Below are positions 1 through 14,407 of a stretch of DNA of 64,000 bases, piece by piece. The translations under genes and the position numbers were made by a program. A model generated the notes under the pieces. The model was not told where the DNA came from and searched no databases. It worked only from the letters and a program-made list of their open reading frames with translations. Position 1 is the first letter of the stretch; every line of letters starts with the position of its first letter. Origin of the DNA: Crambe crambe. Its lineage: Eukaryota > Porifera > Demospongiae > Poecilosclerida > Crambeidae. The stretch covers positions 2,542,001 through 2,606,000 of the forward strand of contig OZ004587.1 of the NCBI GenBank assembly GCA_963924555.1. The letters run 5' to 3'.

Positions 1-275
1 ACTCCTTAACTGCACGATAACCAAGGGACATAATTTATCATTGTTGATTCCAATATATAGCCATGAGTTACCCTTTACCTACTGACCTCATCTGACTTTG
101 CTCTTATTCCTGATTCGGGCTGACCAATCACCTATCTACATATATCTATATCCTAAAACTCTGTGCATGCATAACAAGAAATAGACTAGCTATAGGCTAA
201 ACACCGTAGCTAGTGAGGTGCTGTATCGTGACACGAGAAGGATCTGGACCTAGCTACTGATAACTACCCAAAGCC

Positions 276-1799
276 ATGCGTGTAAGTTTAATTTTTTTTC
301 ACAGAATCACAGAGGTCAATGTTTTCACTTTAATGACCCACACTAGCTACAAATATCTACAAGAACTGTCAGCCTTGGGAAAAAGAACTTGCTACATACT
401 AAGTGGTTTAGCTGGTATGGAAATGATGAATACTAAAGTAGCACACCCCACAGCATAATGCTGATGAACAAGATGGCAAAGGGTATTAGGATCAGTTCAC
501 TGTTTGGGGGGACCTTTCCTCAAGAGATAAAATTAATATTAATTTCTTTCCCCAAGTGTACTAGCTAGCTATACTGATAACTGTAGCAAAACAAGTTTCT
601 TTCCCAAAAGGTGTAGCTACTATACTGACTATTAGCAAAATAAATTTCTTATCATTATTTGGGAATAGCTACTTAAGGGCTAGCTATAGAGTGAGAATAG
701 AATCTTGGGCAAAATTTTGAGCATTCTGCAGGAGCCTAATTTACTGATCTAGTGTACATAGCTATGCCATAAATTGGCCAAAGATTACAGTTCAGTGTTC
801 AGGTGAGCTGATTCTCAGGTCGGGCAGCTGCATATCTTATAGGAAGCTTTAATGTTTACCACAAAGTGCCAACTATTAAAAAGAAATCGATCAAGCTTGT
901 TTATTGCTATTGCATTATGCACAGCAGTATGCCTGGGGCATTTTGGAGTTTCCAGTAATATTGAATTATGTCAACAATTCAATGAGTCATGGAACAACCA
1001 CTTAGCGAACTTCATACTTCAATAATAAAGAAACACAAAACTTGGAGCATATCAGTTCTAATGCCAAAGTATAGAAAACACCAGCATCTGATGCTCATTG
1101 AATACTTCACTTGTTAGCTATATATAATAACTAGCTATTATGTAAAAGCTATTATGTTGAACATGATAATAATATCTAATTCAAAATTTCCCCATAATGT
1201 CCAGTTATTGATAGCTAGCCTACGTATATCATTTTAAATACAACTTTTCAAGATACTCCAAACTTTGGTATAAATCAGTTGTAACATTTTTCTATAGCTT
1301 TGACAAACTTGAACCTATCAAGTAATAAAATCTCACTTAGCTAATTTTGAGCTTAAGATTTCCCAGACTTTATATGTTGGGAAGGTATTAGAGCTACCCA
1401 CATTTCTCTCCTCTGTACAGTGACTACAGTATAGCTAATACGCAATTATTACGTAAGTTCTGTATCTATAGCTATAAAATGTATATAATAGCTACTCTGG
1501 GTAAGTTTAAAAATTGGATACTGATTCATAATTACAAGGAAGCAAGCCACTTTCATTCCTGGTCTTTTTCTCTTCTTTTTCATCTCCATCAATAGCTAAT
1601 TATACCACAATGCTATGAGAGCTGTAATTGACAATGTGTGATTCTAAGGTAAGGCGGGGCATTTACGAGGGTGGGGCAATTCCAACACTGTAAAAAAGAT
1701 AGTCGCTCTAGTCGGAGAAACAAGATTGCCCCACCTCAGTGCCTCAGGCATGGACCGTATGAATGAGCTGTCATACAGACTGAATCTCAATAATACTTT
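276..1799. other. Upstream non-coding region of gene A
   Basis: No supported gene. The sequence is AT-rich, with many stops in all frames, and aligns in pieces with 47930-49510 upstream of gene B. Promoter elements for both receptors may lie here because the stretch is shared, but no specific site can be called. Confidence 0.6.
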
Positions 1800-2117
1800 A
1801 TGACTTCTGTCACCAAGATTGAAGCAAAAAATTTTTCATTCAGGCACATATACTCACAGCTAACTCACTCTTCTCCAGCAAAATTAGTTATTATAATCAA
1901 TGAATTCTCAGACTATTTTCTTCATGGACCTTTATGGAGAGAAATCAAATCACGAAGCTTTTTGACCTTGAAAATTATAGGGATAAAAGATGAAACTTCT
2001 ATTCACACTGCATGGACTGAACTCATTACAACTATGGAGGAAAGAATACAAACTGTCATTTCTTGTGTGTTGTTTTGTGTGCAGTTGAAAACTTCTGAAT
2101 CATACAAATCCAAGAAA

Positions 2118-5322
<3,205 letters not shown>

Positions 5323-5871
5323 ATCAGCTAATTATTAAATGTTGCCATTAATGATTTTATTGAAGCTACTTTATTTATCACATGACACTCCAGGGCTCTT
5401 TAATTAACTAATTCGTGACTCTGTAGTAATAGCCACACCCTCTAAGTTCACCAAGATAGCCTTGTTTTCGTCATTCTCTCTGATTTTTTTTCCTGTCAGT
5501 CCTGACATCATCACAAGACACTTTACATCATGTGGTAGCTATATAGCCAGTAGCTACGCCCTTCCCAATACCTATAGCTATAATATTTGTTCTTATGACA
5601 GAATAATAACTGTTATTTTGTTAATTTTGTTAATATGAAATGTGCTACAGCAGATACGTATATAGCTAAAGTAATTGAGGAAATGCATATGAGCAAGAAT
5701 CATTGTTTTTGTTTGAGCAGTGTCTTAATTATTGAACTGCTAATTTAAGTGTTTCATGCATGAATTGCTTTTCCAGTTGATTTGAAAAAGCATGATGATT
5801 AGCCTCATTAAGTAATATTTAGTTCACTCTTTTCTAGCTCTAAGTGCCTGCACAAGAATGATTCTATAATG

Positions 5872-5923
5872 CTCGAGGTGAATGTAATGCACAAGCCAAA
5901 GGTGAGTGCATTACATCACCGAG
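5872..5923. repeat. Short hairpin in intergenic DNA
   Basis: Two arms of about 20 bases (ctcgaggtgaatgtaatgca and its imperfect reverse complement ending atcaccgag) are separated by about ten bases. It may be a remnant of a small foldback element. Nothing else is seen between gene A and the retroelement at 6037. Confidence 0.5.
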
Positions 5924-6036
5924 AACATTCAAGTGCACCATGTATATATTGAAACACATTAAACATTCTGATCACATGACTTGGTTCCAATCGAATTCCA
6001 GTTGGTCCTAGCTAGTACCTATAGCAACAAGCTCTG

Positions 6037-6294
6037 TTAACATTGTGCGGGTTTTGTATTAACTGACTAGTCTCCGTAACTCATGTCGAGATGGAGAAAA
6101 GGTTGGAAAATTACAAGGGCCACTCCCCTCATGTGGGTGGGATGCCTGACCCATCCCAGGCCAACTGACGGGGCCTTTACACTCTATTTGTCCCCTAGAC
6201 TGGGAACATCCACCCGTCTGTGGACTGTCTGTCCAAACACCTTTTCGTAAGCCCCGGAGATTTAGGGGAGTGAATGTCAGACCAGACATCCTCC
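6037..6294 (-). repeat. Ngaro split repeat B2
   Basis: A 258-base terminal repeat, matching B1 at 6575-6832 almost base for base. It forms the outer 3' end of the element on the minus strand. Confidence 0.9.
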
Positions 6295-6426
6295 CCAATT
6301 ATAGGAATTGAGAGGGAAGTGTTCCTAGCCCTTGCAGTTTCACACCCTCCCCAAAAGGGGAAGGGTGGAGAGTACCAGGAATAGTATACTGGAGGAGGAT
6401 CGAGTACCTGGGTGGAGTGGGTGGGT

Positions 6427-6574
6427 GGGAAATTAAAAACGTTCCTCTTCTCTTCAGACTGTATCTGCTAGCGCTAGTCTGTGCTCCTGCAAGACCACGC
6501 ACGTGCACAACCTCACAGCTGGGAAGTGGCCCCGCTTCCTGTTAACCTCATTTAAACTAGAGTTTAAATAGCAT
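6427..6574 (-). repeat. Ngaro split repeat A2
   Basis: A 148-base repeat matching A1 at 11968-12115. It directly abuts B1. The B1-A2-B2 block is the diagnostic 3' end of Ngaro elements. Confidence 0.9.
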
Positions 6575-6832
6575 TTAACATTGTGCGGGTTTTGTATTAA
6601 CTGACTAGTCTCCGTAACTCATGTCGAGATGGAGAAAAGGTTGGAAAATTACAAGGGCCACTCCCCTCATGTGGGTGGGATGCCTGACCCATCCCAGGCC
6701 AACTGACGGGGCCTTTACACTCTATTTGTCCCCTAGACTGGGAACATCCACCCGTCTGTGGACTGTCTGTCCAAACACCTTTTCGTAAGCCCCGGAGATT
6801 TAGGGGAGTGAATGTCAGACCAGACATCCTCC
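6575..6832 (-). repeat. Ngaro split repeat B1
   Basis: A 258-base copy of B2 lying between the coding region and A2. The open frames seen inside B1 and B2 are identical to each other and are by-products of the repeat, not genes. Confidence 0.9.
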
Positions 6833-7009
6833 AGTGGCGCAGCCACACTCCCCAAATCTACTAACCCATTAGTACATGATACATGATTATATCTATTCAC
6901 ACCTTCCTCATCATTACTGCTATTGCTACACCCCCTTCCCCTTATAATTTAATCGGCATAATGATTATGGCAATCAGCTGACCAGCTAATCATATATATA
7001 AATTATGCA

Positions 7010-7924
7010 TCAGATAATGGTGTGAGTGCCAATTAATGTGGCTGAGACTGCTGCTAGTTGTTGTTGTGGGGTGCGGATGTATGATTCAAATGCTGATGAT
7101 TTCCAACGTCCAAGAGTCTTTATGAGAGAATCACTCAAGCCCATTTTAGCAGCTGTCGTTGCTGCACCGATGCGGAAACTATGTCCACTAAAGCAGGAAT
7201 CATCCACTCCTGCTGCCTGCAGAGCCTGTCGTAGAAAGTGCACCAGCTTAGGTCTTGAGAGAGTGCAGCCATCCTCAAACAGGAACAGTGGCCCTGGGGT
7301 CAGGGGTCGAATCGCCAGGTACCCCAGCATCGATGTAACTGGACACAAGACATCCCCTGTGATACCCAAGTGCAGGATTGTTCCCACTGCAAAGGGGTCA
7401 TTTTTGCTCCTCTTTAAATGAATGGCCACATGCGAAGGGGCAGCATGTGAGTCGACCGAGATATCACCTGGAGAAAGCATATCTGGGGTATAGGCCTCCC
7501 AAGAGGAGCAAGTGAATTCCCCTGAACGCAGAAAGGCAAAAAAGCCCAAACAAAAAGCTGCCCATAGCATCGTCTGGTTGTAGCTCTTGGGTCGCTGAGA
7601 CCACACCTGGTATATCTTCCTGAGCAGCTCCGGTGTGATAGGCAACCGAGGGCATGTCTGCAGCCGTGGGCCCTCTCGTCGGAGTCCCCGCAATGCATAA
7701 TTCAGTTTTGGAAATGCTGTCAGTGCCGGGTCTGGCAGGTTACCCATTATCTGTAAGTGACGGACGGCACACAAATATAAACGAATGGATGAATAGCTGA
7801 GGGACAACGAAAATAAGAAGGCCACAAAGCGGAGGAGGGTACTTTCCTCCACTGGCAAGGGTTCATAGTGAAACTGAGCACAGAATGAGAGATACTTCCT
7901 TTTACCAGATGCGTATGCCATCAA
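7010..7924 (-). CDS. Tyrosine recombinase of the Ngaro-type element
   Basis: A 304-residue frame with the phage-integrase fold. The N-terminal half is a helical core-binding region. The C-terminal half has a conserved Arg region (FFAFLRSGEFTCSS), the catalytic His-x-x-Arg box (SGHSFRIGAATTAAKMG) and a final tyrosine (SSAFESYIRTP). In this family the enzyme is thought to integrate a circular DNA intermediate by recombination. It lies just after the reverse transcriptase and RNase H region, as in known Ngaro elements. Confidence 0.88.
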   Translation of the reverse strand: MMAYASGKRKYLSFCAQFHYEPLPVEESTLLRFVAFLFSLSLSYSSIRLYLCAVRHLQIMGNLPDPALTAFPKLNYALRGLRREGPRLQTCPRLPITPELLRKIYQVWSQRPKSYNQTMLWAAFCLGFFAFLRSGEFTCSSWEAYTPDMLSPGDISVDSHAAPSHVAIHLKRSKNDPFAVGTILHLGITGDVLCPVTSMLGYLAIRPLTPGPLFLFEDGCTLSRPKLVHFLRQALQAAGVDDSCFSGHSFRIGAATTAAKMGLSDSLIKTLGRWKSSAFESYIRTPQQQLAAVSATLIGTHTII

Positions 7925-9724
7925 GGTGGAGTTGGCAACACCTCGTTTAACGAGTGCACAAACAGTTGAGTCCAGGTCTGAGACCCCCAGTCCGGCCGTG
8001 TGGTTATTAACAGCTTGCGAAGGGAAGGTGGGGTGGAGAACCGAGTCACCTGGGGGACAAGAGATGAGAATAATGTTAGGTTATCACGGGATATTGCATC
8101 TGCTGCCTTATTCATCACCCCTGGGACATGACTGGATGATGAGTGGAATTGATAATATGCACAATAAAATGAAAAACACCGCAGTAGGTGCATCAGTTGG
8201 GGGGTCTTGGCAGTCCTGCTATTGAGGATAGCGACCACTGCCATGTTATCTGAATGGAAGTGAATATGCTTGCCCTGCCAGTACTTCCCCCAAAGAGCTG
8301 CTGCTATAACTATGGGTACCATCTCCTTTACCGAAATATCCACTTCGTTCCATTCCCCAGGCCACTGAACTTGGAACCACCCCCATGTATCCACGACTGC
8401 CCCGCCACCATATGAACCTGAGGCGTCCGAGTACACGTGGCAAGCTGGGTCAGGAAGTGGAAAAAATGATGAGCCATTCCAGGATTGAAGGAAACATTTC
8501 CACCATGCCAAGTCAGCCCTGGCTCCTGCAGTAAGGCGTACGAAATGACTTGGTAGCTTGGCTTGATGAAGCAAACTGAAGAGTTGGCGAAGGAACGTGC
8601 GGCCAGGGCGTACTACTGTAGCCGCATGCGATAAATGCCCAAGCAATGACTCTAGTTCTTTCCTGGTGCTTGACTTCCTGAGACACCATCCTTGCAGCAG
8701 AGTCTGCAAGCGCTCAATTTTTTCGGCCGGTAGTCTCAGCTCCAATGCTTTGGTGTCGATGAGGATACCAAGGAAAGTCACACAGCATGAAGGTCCTTCA
8801 GTTTTTTGGATTGCCACAGGGATCCCCAGGAACTTTAGTATTCTCATGGCCGTGGTCAAGGCTTCCGCCCCTTCTCTCGAGTTTGGGGATCCCATGAGCA
8901 GAAAATCGTCCAGGTAGTGGATGAGGTGTCGCACTCCTGCGCAGCGCCCATGTAACCATATCTGCCACTGCGGAGAAGATTTTTGGTGCCGATCTCAATC
9001 CAAATGGGAGGGCACGATCGACATATATGGACCCCTCCCATTCAATTGCCAATAGATGGTGGTCCTGTGGGTGAATTGGCACCATGCGGTATGCATTTTT
9101 GAGGTCAAGCTTGACCAGCTCCGCCCCTCTGCCAAGCCTCAAGATGTGCTGGATTGCCTGATCTATGGAGGCATAGGAGATGGATGACAGGTCCGGTGAG
9201 ATCCCGTCGTTCACACTGTGGTCCTTTGGGAATGAGAGGTCGACGATCATGCGCCACCTATTTGCCTGAGATTTAGGGACCAGGCCAATCGGGCTAGTGT
9301 GGATGGAGGTGTGTAATGGCCTCAGCAATGGGCCCATGAGCCGCCCTGCCTCTGACTCCACTCTTATGTACTCCCGCACTACCGATGGATTCCCCGAAGC
9401 TGAAGGATGGTTTCTGGAAGCTGACTGCAAGGCAGGGCCACATCGGCTGAAGCCTATACGGAATCCCTCCGATAACCCTGAATGAATGTATGATGCAAAC
9501 CTGGGGTCTGGGTGAGAAAGCAGGAATTCCATCCAGTTAGAGAGATGTATAGGCGATGGACCAGTGGGCCATGCCATGGGATGAGAGTCATCCCTGCACC
9601 TATCAAACTGGAGAAGATCTTCCATATACCTGTACCGACCATTGGTGATGTTTGCAGCTGGGAGGGTGATACCACTTGTAGGTTCTGGGAGTCCAAGTGT
9701 AGGGTTCACACCTGTAGTGTGCAA
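7921..9724 (-). other. Reverse transcriptase and RNase H region of the Ngaro-type element
   Basis: The region codes fingers and palm motifs (LVPKSQANRWRMIVDLSFPK, LVKLDLKNAYRMVPIHP), the catalytic YLDD box, and further on an RNase H-like domain (HVYSDASGSYGGG, IHFHSDNMAVVAIL). It copies the element's RNA in family models. It sits between the gag-like region and the tyrosine recombinase. Confidence 0.85.
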
Positions 9725-10037
9725 AGAGGGATTTGGATGAGCTGAAATCTACCCATGCAGTAGGCTAGCCCCTGCCCAAGCGGTTCTAGATACTGAACTG
9801 GTGCCTGAGATAGTTATATACGCACACTAATACGAGAAAACCTTAGCGGGGGCCACCCTGTCTCATCCAATCACCCAGCCCACCGACCTTGTTGTACCAT
9901 TGGTTATAATTAAGCAGGTTTTACAGTCAATATTAGCTATAAACATTCAATGGACATAATCATAACTGCAATAATAGTGATCAGAAGCCAGTAAAGTAAA
10001 TAGGTACACACATCAGTGGTCCAAAATATCCAATTAG

Positions 10038-10973
10038 CTATAGCCGTGAGTATGGAGCAGGGGCCCGGATAGGGGTACGTATGTCGGTCTTGTACTCGGA
10101 ACTGGCAGGAGTTGAAGTACAATCCTTAGCCATGTGTGGCTTGTGGCAAGTGGCACATACATGTCTAAACTTGCACACATTCGGGAAACTGCATCTTCCC
10201 TTGTTCCAGGACACACAAATGCCTACTAACGACTCGGGGTACCTCCTGGGCAGCGGCCGTGACCGCTGAAATGGTTCTGTCATGGTAGCATGTGGCAGGT
10301 TCGCAGGGTTCTGGAAATATACCAAAGCACACTGGACTGCCGTGTGGTCTGTTCCCCTGCACAGAGAGCAAAAGGAGGTTGGTCCAGACACCTTACCCAT
10401 CAATGTTGAAGCCTGGATGTCAGGATGCAAGGTATTCCACTGCAAGGTGTTATCAAGTGCTGCCTGTTGACGGAAAACTTTATCATATTCCAACCATCCA
10501 GTTCCCCCATGCCTCTGGGACTCCCGAATCAGCAGCCGAGCATAAGCCAGCATGTCCTGCGTAGCCGGCTCTGATGACCTAATGGCCACGTATGCCAAGT
10601 AACAGTATAGCCATGAAGGAAGAGCAGTGACTTCTCTGAAGCGAGGTTTCAGTGCCCCAGGAAGTGCACAGTAGTTATGGCCCCCAAAGGACTCAAGCTG
10701 CTGAAGGAGGGAGATGTTATCTGTCAATAGATCTCGCATGGGTACATATTGGCCTGAGCGGATCTTATCAACCAGCTTCTGTGGGAATGGCTCCGTAGCT
10801 GGGGAGAGACTAACTCCTGTAGGTGGCAGTATGCTGGGGACAGACGCTGCTCCAGTCACGCTTTGGGCCCCCAATAGTGCATGATCGGCCCGAGACCAAG
10901 TGGAGGTGCAATGACGATCTCGTGATGCCTGAGAGAACAGAGGGACTGCTGCCAATGCCTCAGGTGAGGGCAT
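10038..10973 (-). CDS. Gag-like protein of the Ngaro-type element
   Basis: A 311-residue frame upstream of the reverse transcriptase. It has a helical middle part and two Cys/His clusters: CSLCRGTDHTAVQC in the knuckle style, and a second cluster with CSFPNVCKFRHVC, which resembles a CCCH finger, followed by CATCHKPHMAKDC. It probably binds the element's RNA. The call rests on position and cysteine clusters, since gag-like proteins of this group vary widely. Confidence 0.7.
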   Translation of the reverse strand: MPSPEALAAVPLFSQASRDRHCTSTWSRADHALLGAQSVTGAASVPSILPPTGVSLSPATEPFPQKLVDKIRSGQYVPMRDLLTDNISLLQQLESFGGHNYCALPGALKPRFREVTALPSWLYCYLAYVAIRSSEPATQDMLAYARLLIRESQRHGGTGWLEYDKVFRQQAALDNTLQWNTLHPDIQASTLMGKVSGPTSFCSLCRGTDHTAVQCALVYFQNPANLPHATMTEPFQRSRPLPRRYPESLVGICVSWNKGRCSFPNVCKFRHVCATCHKPHMAKDCTSTPASSEYKTDIRTPIRAPAPYSRL

Positions 10974-11152
10974 GATACCAAGGCTATAGGAACACTGCTG
11001 ACTGCCTAGGAAATATATATACGTACAGATGCATATAACGGGGAGTTATCAGGCGTATCAAGGATAGCCAGTTGGCTGGGAGGGGAAGGGACAGCTTGCT
11101 ATAGATGTTGTTTTCCAATAAGTAACGTATTACTCATTATTATAAGTCTATT

Positions 11153-11163
11153 TATTATTATTA

Positions 11164-11199
<36 letters not shown>
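11153..11199 (+). repeat. (ATT)n microsatellite
   Basis: A run of TTA/ATT triplets with a few interruptions, lying in the non-coding part of the retroelement between its two most 5' frames. Confidence 0.9.
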
Positions 11200-11520
11200 G
11201 TATTGAAATTTCGGACACAACACACACCACATAATTATAAGATCATGATATATATACTGCCATACTATGGGTGATCCACAACTCAAAGTTCAGACACACA
11301 CACACCACATAATACACATGACCAGTGACCACAGGCTTTGCCCAACCATGCGTGGTTGCCAACAGACCATGACCACAGGCCTGCCCAGGCCCTGCCCACC
11401 ACGCAGAGTATGGTGGCAGATCTCAACCAGGTTCTTCATTCATACATTCAATAATTTAGTCTCTTGACCCATTGCAAACTTGTTCATCCATAGCTATCCC
11501 TAATTCCCAATGTTTAAGAG

Positions 11521-11958
11521 CTACCTAGAAAGTCCCATGCTGCCCTGCCCTGCCCAGTACGCTACTGAGCCATGCCAATACTCTCCCACACAGACCAGAA
11601 ACTCACTTGAAGTGGATGCTGAATCACTCCATTGTACGTGCGATGCCTGCCGTGTCGCCTCGGACGATTGTGCCTGCATCTCTAGCCGAACTCTGGTCCC
11701 CACGGCGTTCATCAACTGTTCCAATGTCATCGAAGCTACCGTACTCTGAGGAGTCGTTGGCGGAAGGAGGTTGTCAGGTGGAAGGACAGCCTCTGTCATC
11801 GTCGCCGTCGTTGTACATGTAGTGCTCGACGTAGTGCCGGTGGTTGAAGTGGTTCTGGGGGTAGCGGCACCGCGGCGTGGGCGCTTAGGCCCAGCTGCTG
11901 TCCTCGAACCTCGGCTCTTACTCTTAGGCATCTTGAACAACAACGTAGTCACAGTCAC
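11521..11958 (-). CDS. Basic N-terminal open frame of the Ngaro-type element
   Basis: A frame of 145 residues next to repeat A1, at the 5' end of the element. It begins with a Lys/Arg/Ser/Pro-rich stretch (MPKSKSRGSRTAAGPKRPRR within it), then a Thr-rich linker and a short helical part (LEQLMNAVGTRVRLEMQAQ). It may be the start of the gag-like protein or a separate small protein. No known domain is recognised. Confidence 0.5.
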   Translation of the reverse strand: MTVTTLLFKMPKSKSRGSRTAAGPKRPRRGAATPRTTSTTGTTSSTTCTTTATMTEAVLPPDNLLPPTTPQSTVASMTLEQLMNAVGTRVRLEMQAQSSEATRQASHVQWSDSASTSSEFLVCVGEYWHGSVAYWAGQGSMGLSR

Positions 11959-11967
11959 AGAAACTAT

Positions 11968-12115
11968 GGGAAATTAAAAACGTTCCTCTTCTCTTCAGAC
12001 TGTATCTGCTAGCGCTAGTCTGTGCTCCTGCAAGACCACGCACGTGCACAACCTCACAGCTGGGAAGTGGCCCCGCTTCCTGTTAACCTCATTTAAACTA
12101 GAGTTTAAATAGCAT
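11968..12115 (-). repeat. Ngaro split repeat A1
   Basis: The 148-base 5' terminal repeat of the element (minus strand), matching A2 at 6427-6574. It marks the right boundary of the insertion. Confidence 0.9.
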
Positions 12116-12783
12116 ATACACTAATAATGATGTGTGACTCATCCCTGCCTGCAAAAATAAATCAGTGAAATTGTATACAATCATGCAGGCATGGTACAGA
12201 CCAATGGCAAGAAAATTTCCTGGAGCAACTAACAGCTACCACCAATATCATGGTGAAACAGGTGATTGTGCTGTGCCTGAAATCAGGAAGGGACCCTGAA
12301 ATAGAAGAAACAGCATGGCTACTTTTGCATGGGGATAGCTAATTCATATGAGAACTTGTCTGGTTTTGGTACTCCCACTTATGCATGGAAAAATCAGTTC
12401 TCATGGAAAGGATCTCATTAGCTAGCTAAGCATCTCAGATGACATTATAAGCTATCAGCTAATACTTGACTAGCTAGCCATTATTATAAAAATATACATG
12501 TAGCTATACTGCATAAAAATTTTAACTACAGCCTACACAGTAAAAACAGTTTTGTCAAAATAATTTTCTATGTCAAAATAAACTTTTGCTGTGAATATAA
12601 CGAAGAATTCTGGAAATGCATCTCATATAACAAGTGTTTTTACTCTGTATCAACAACTACAACAACATAATGTGACAACAACAACATAACAACAATAGCT
12701 ATAATAAAACAGACTACATGTGCAGTGTAGCTAGCTACTATTACTAACTAGCTAGCTACAGTTTAATGAGCAAGTGGCTTGGA
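12116..12783. other. Non-coding DNA after the NHL exon
   Basis: AT-rich sequence with TAGCTA words and no supported frame. The part next to 12783 should be the 3' UTR of the minus-strand NHL exon. Confidence 0.5.
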
Positions 12784-13716
12784 TTACTGTATTGTTATTT
12801 TGAACAATAGCACTCTCTTTGTTTTGAATTCACACACATAAAGCTTGCCATTCTCATCCACAGTCAAACCACAGGGGTCAAAATCTTCACATTTTTTAGA
12901 ACGAAATGATGCCACAAACTGCAGGCCATGGCCATTCGTTTTGAACATAGAAATGCGTTTATTACCACGCTCACTGATGTATAGCAGATTTTTTCTACTA
13001 TCGATAGCAATACCAACAGGATACTCAAATTGTCCTTCATTATTACCACGTTCACCGAATGCTGATATGAAGTTTCCGTCAGGTTCAAACATTTGAACAC
13101 GATGGTTATCATTGTCCACAACATATATCTTTCCATCACTATCACAAGTGACACTTGTAGGGTGAATGAACTCTCCATCTTTTGATCCGGATTTTCCTAA
13201 AGTTTTAATGACCTCAAGATCTTTATTGAGGATATTCACATGTCCATTAATAGTATCAGTGACATAAACTTTATCGCCAAATATGGATATACCAGTGGGC
13301 CAATAATTCCGATTTGAACTCATTTGGTTCGTAAAAGAGTGTATTAGCGAAAGATGCTGGTCATCCACCCGAAACTTCTTAACACAATGGTTGGAGCGAT
13401 CTGCCACCAGAATGTTTCCACTTCCATCTATTGCTACCTCACAAGGATTTTTTAGTTTACTCTTGAGTGCACAGATACAAAAACATGTTGATCTAAGACC
13501 TTTAACAAAAATTGGTTTTCCAGTAGTACTAAAAATGCGTAGTGAGTTAGCCTTATTATCAGCTACTATGATTTCTCCCTCTTTGTTCACAGCAATTCCC
13601 CAAGGCCCCTTGACTCTATTACTAGTTAGCAAAGGACGACTCAATTCTTCAACTTTCACTTTGGTTATTCCATCTTGGTATACGTCAATATACAAGGGAA
13701 TATATTTATCCCCTCC
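12784..13716 (-). CDS. Terminal exon coding a six-blade NHL beta-propeller
   Basis: A minus-strand exon from a splice acceptor (ttttaattgcag then GGAGGGG) to a stop. It has no start codon at its 5' end, so it is the last exon of a longer gene. The 310 residues carry six NHL-type repeats, each with a G-I-A/T-V core, a hydrophobic I/L-Y/V-V/I-x-D strand and a hydrophobic-Phe end. Examples are PWGIAVNKEGEIIVADN, PCEVAIDGSGNILVADR, PTSVTCDSDGKIYVVDN and PCGLTVDENGKLYVCEF. NHL propellers bind RNA or proteins, as in TRIM-NHL proteins. No RING, B-box or filamin exon is seen upstream on this strand. The entering phase is 0, which matches the exit phase of the juxtamembrane exon of receptor C at 17119. 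It may be the cytoplasmic domain of that receptor, or the end of an unrelated gene. Confidence 0.87.
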   Translation of the reverse strand, partial: GGDKYIPLYIDVYQDGITKVKVEELSRPLLTSNRVKGPWGIAVNKEGEIIVADNKANSLRIFSTTGKPIFVKGLRSTCFCICALKSKLKNPCEVAIDGSGNILVADRSNHCVKKFRVDDQHLSLIHSFTNQMSSNRNYWPTGISIFGDKVYVTDTINGHVNILNKDLEVIKTLGKSGSKDGEFIHPTSVTCDSDGKIYVVDNDNHRVQMFEPDGNFISAFGERGNNEGQFEYPVGIAIDSRKNLLYISERGNKRISMFKTNGHGLQFVASFRSKKCEDFDPCGLTVDENGKLYVCEFKTKRVLLFKITIQ

Positions 13717-13937
13717 CTGCAATTAAAACAAAAAACAAACAAATAAAAACAAACAAACAAAAAACAACATGAACAACAACAATGACAAAAATATGAGGCT
13801 ACATCACATTATAATTACTGTGCATGATTTAACCATTTCATAACTGGGCATGAGATCAACTTGAAATGCACTGTAGAGTGCAGTGATAACCATAAGTGTT
13901 TAATCTGGGCATGACCTCAAAGGTGGAAGAATTATCT

Positions 13938-14196
13938 AGAAGGGAAAAAACATTTCTGATGAAATGAAAAAAGATGTAGGGATGACCGCTGCTCAAAAAG
14001 TAAGGAAACAAGGATAGAAATGTTTGTTCTGTATATCCAGCCAACAATCCCTACATATACGTACATTACTGCACTATAATCTGACGTATATGTAGGTGGA
14101 TATGCAGAACAAAGATTGATCCCATTTTCATCCTTCTTGTTTAGTGGTCATCCCTACATCTTTTTTCATTTCATCGGAAATGTTTTTTCCCTTACT
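13938..14196. mobile_element. Foldback MITE
   Basis: Two arms of about 100 bases (13938-14040 and 14097-14196) are imperfect inverted copies. Both contain gatgtagggatgacc or its complement next to a poly-A or poly-T block. The same gtagggatgac word recurs at 24640, 25985 and 32305, so this is a dispersed non-autonomous family. Confidence 0.75.
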
Positions 14197-14407
14197 TGTT
14201 TCATGGTCTTTTTTTTCCCTTCTCTTTTATGGTTTTATGTACATTCTTCTATCAGAGTCAGATGAATGAACAATAGCATAGCAGCCCAATGATATTTATC
14301 AGCAAATCAAGTTAGTATTGAGGTATACTTGGAGGTGGAAGATGCAGATGAGTCTGAAATAGAGTCTACCGGTAAATGGATCGGTGAATCTAAAATCCCC
14401 AAGTTAA

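Larger units (their letters stand above)
6037..12115 (-). mobile_element. Ngaro/DIRS-type YR retrotransposon (fossil)
   Basis: A tyrosine-recombinase retroelement read on the minus strand. Seen: split direct repeats in the order A1 (11968-12115), coding region, B1 (6575-6832), A2 (6427-6574), B2 (6294-6037). This is the layout known for Ngaro elements. Coding parts in order are a basic N-terminal frame, a gag-like region with a small Cys/His cluster, a reverse transcriptase with YLDD and RNase H, and a tyrosine recombinase. The two A copies and the two B copies look nearly identical, so the insertion is probably young. It looks largely whole, with perhaps one or two breaks. No integrase of the DDE type is present, as expected for this order. 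Confidence 0.88.

Noticed and set aside
1800-2117. Open frame upstream of and in frame with the gene A signal peptide
   Set aside because: The matching stretch in copy B is full of frame changes, and a signal peptide should start the protein, so the extension is probably not translated.
6059-6848. Two identical minus-strand frames at 6059-6298 and 6597-6848
   Set aside because: They are the two B repeats of the Ngaro-type element, not genes.
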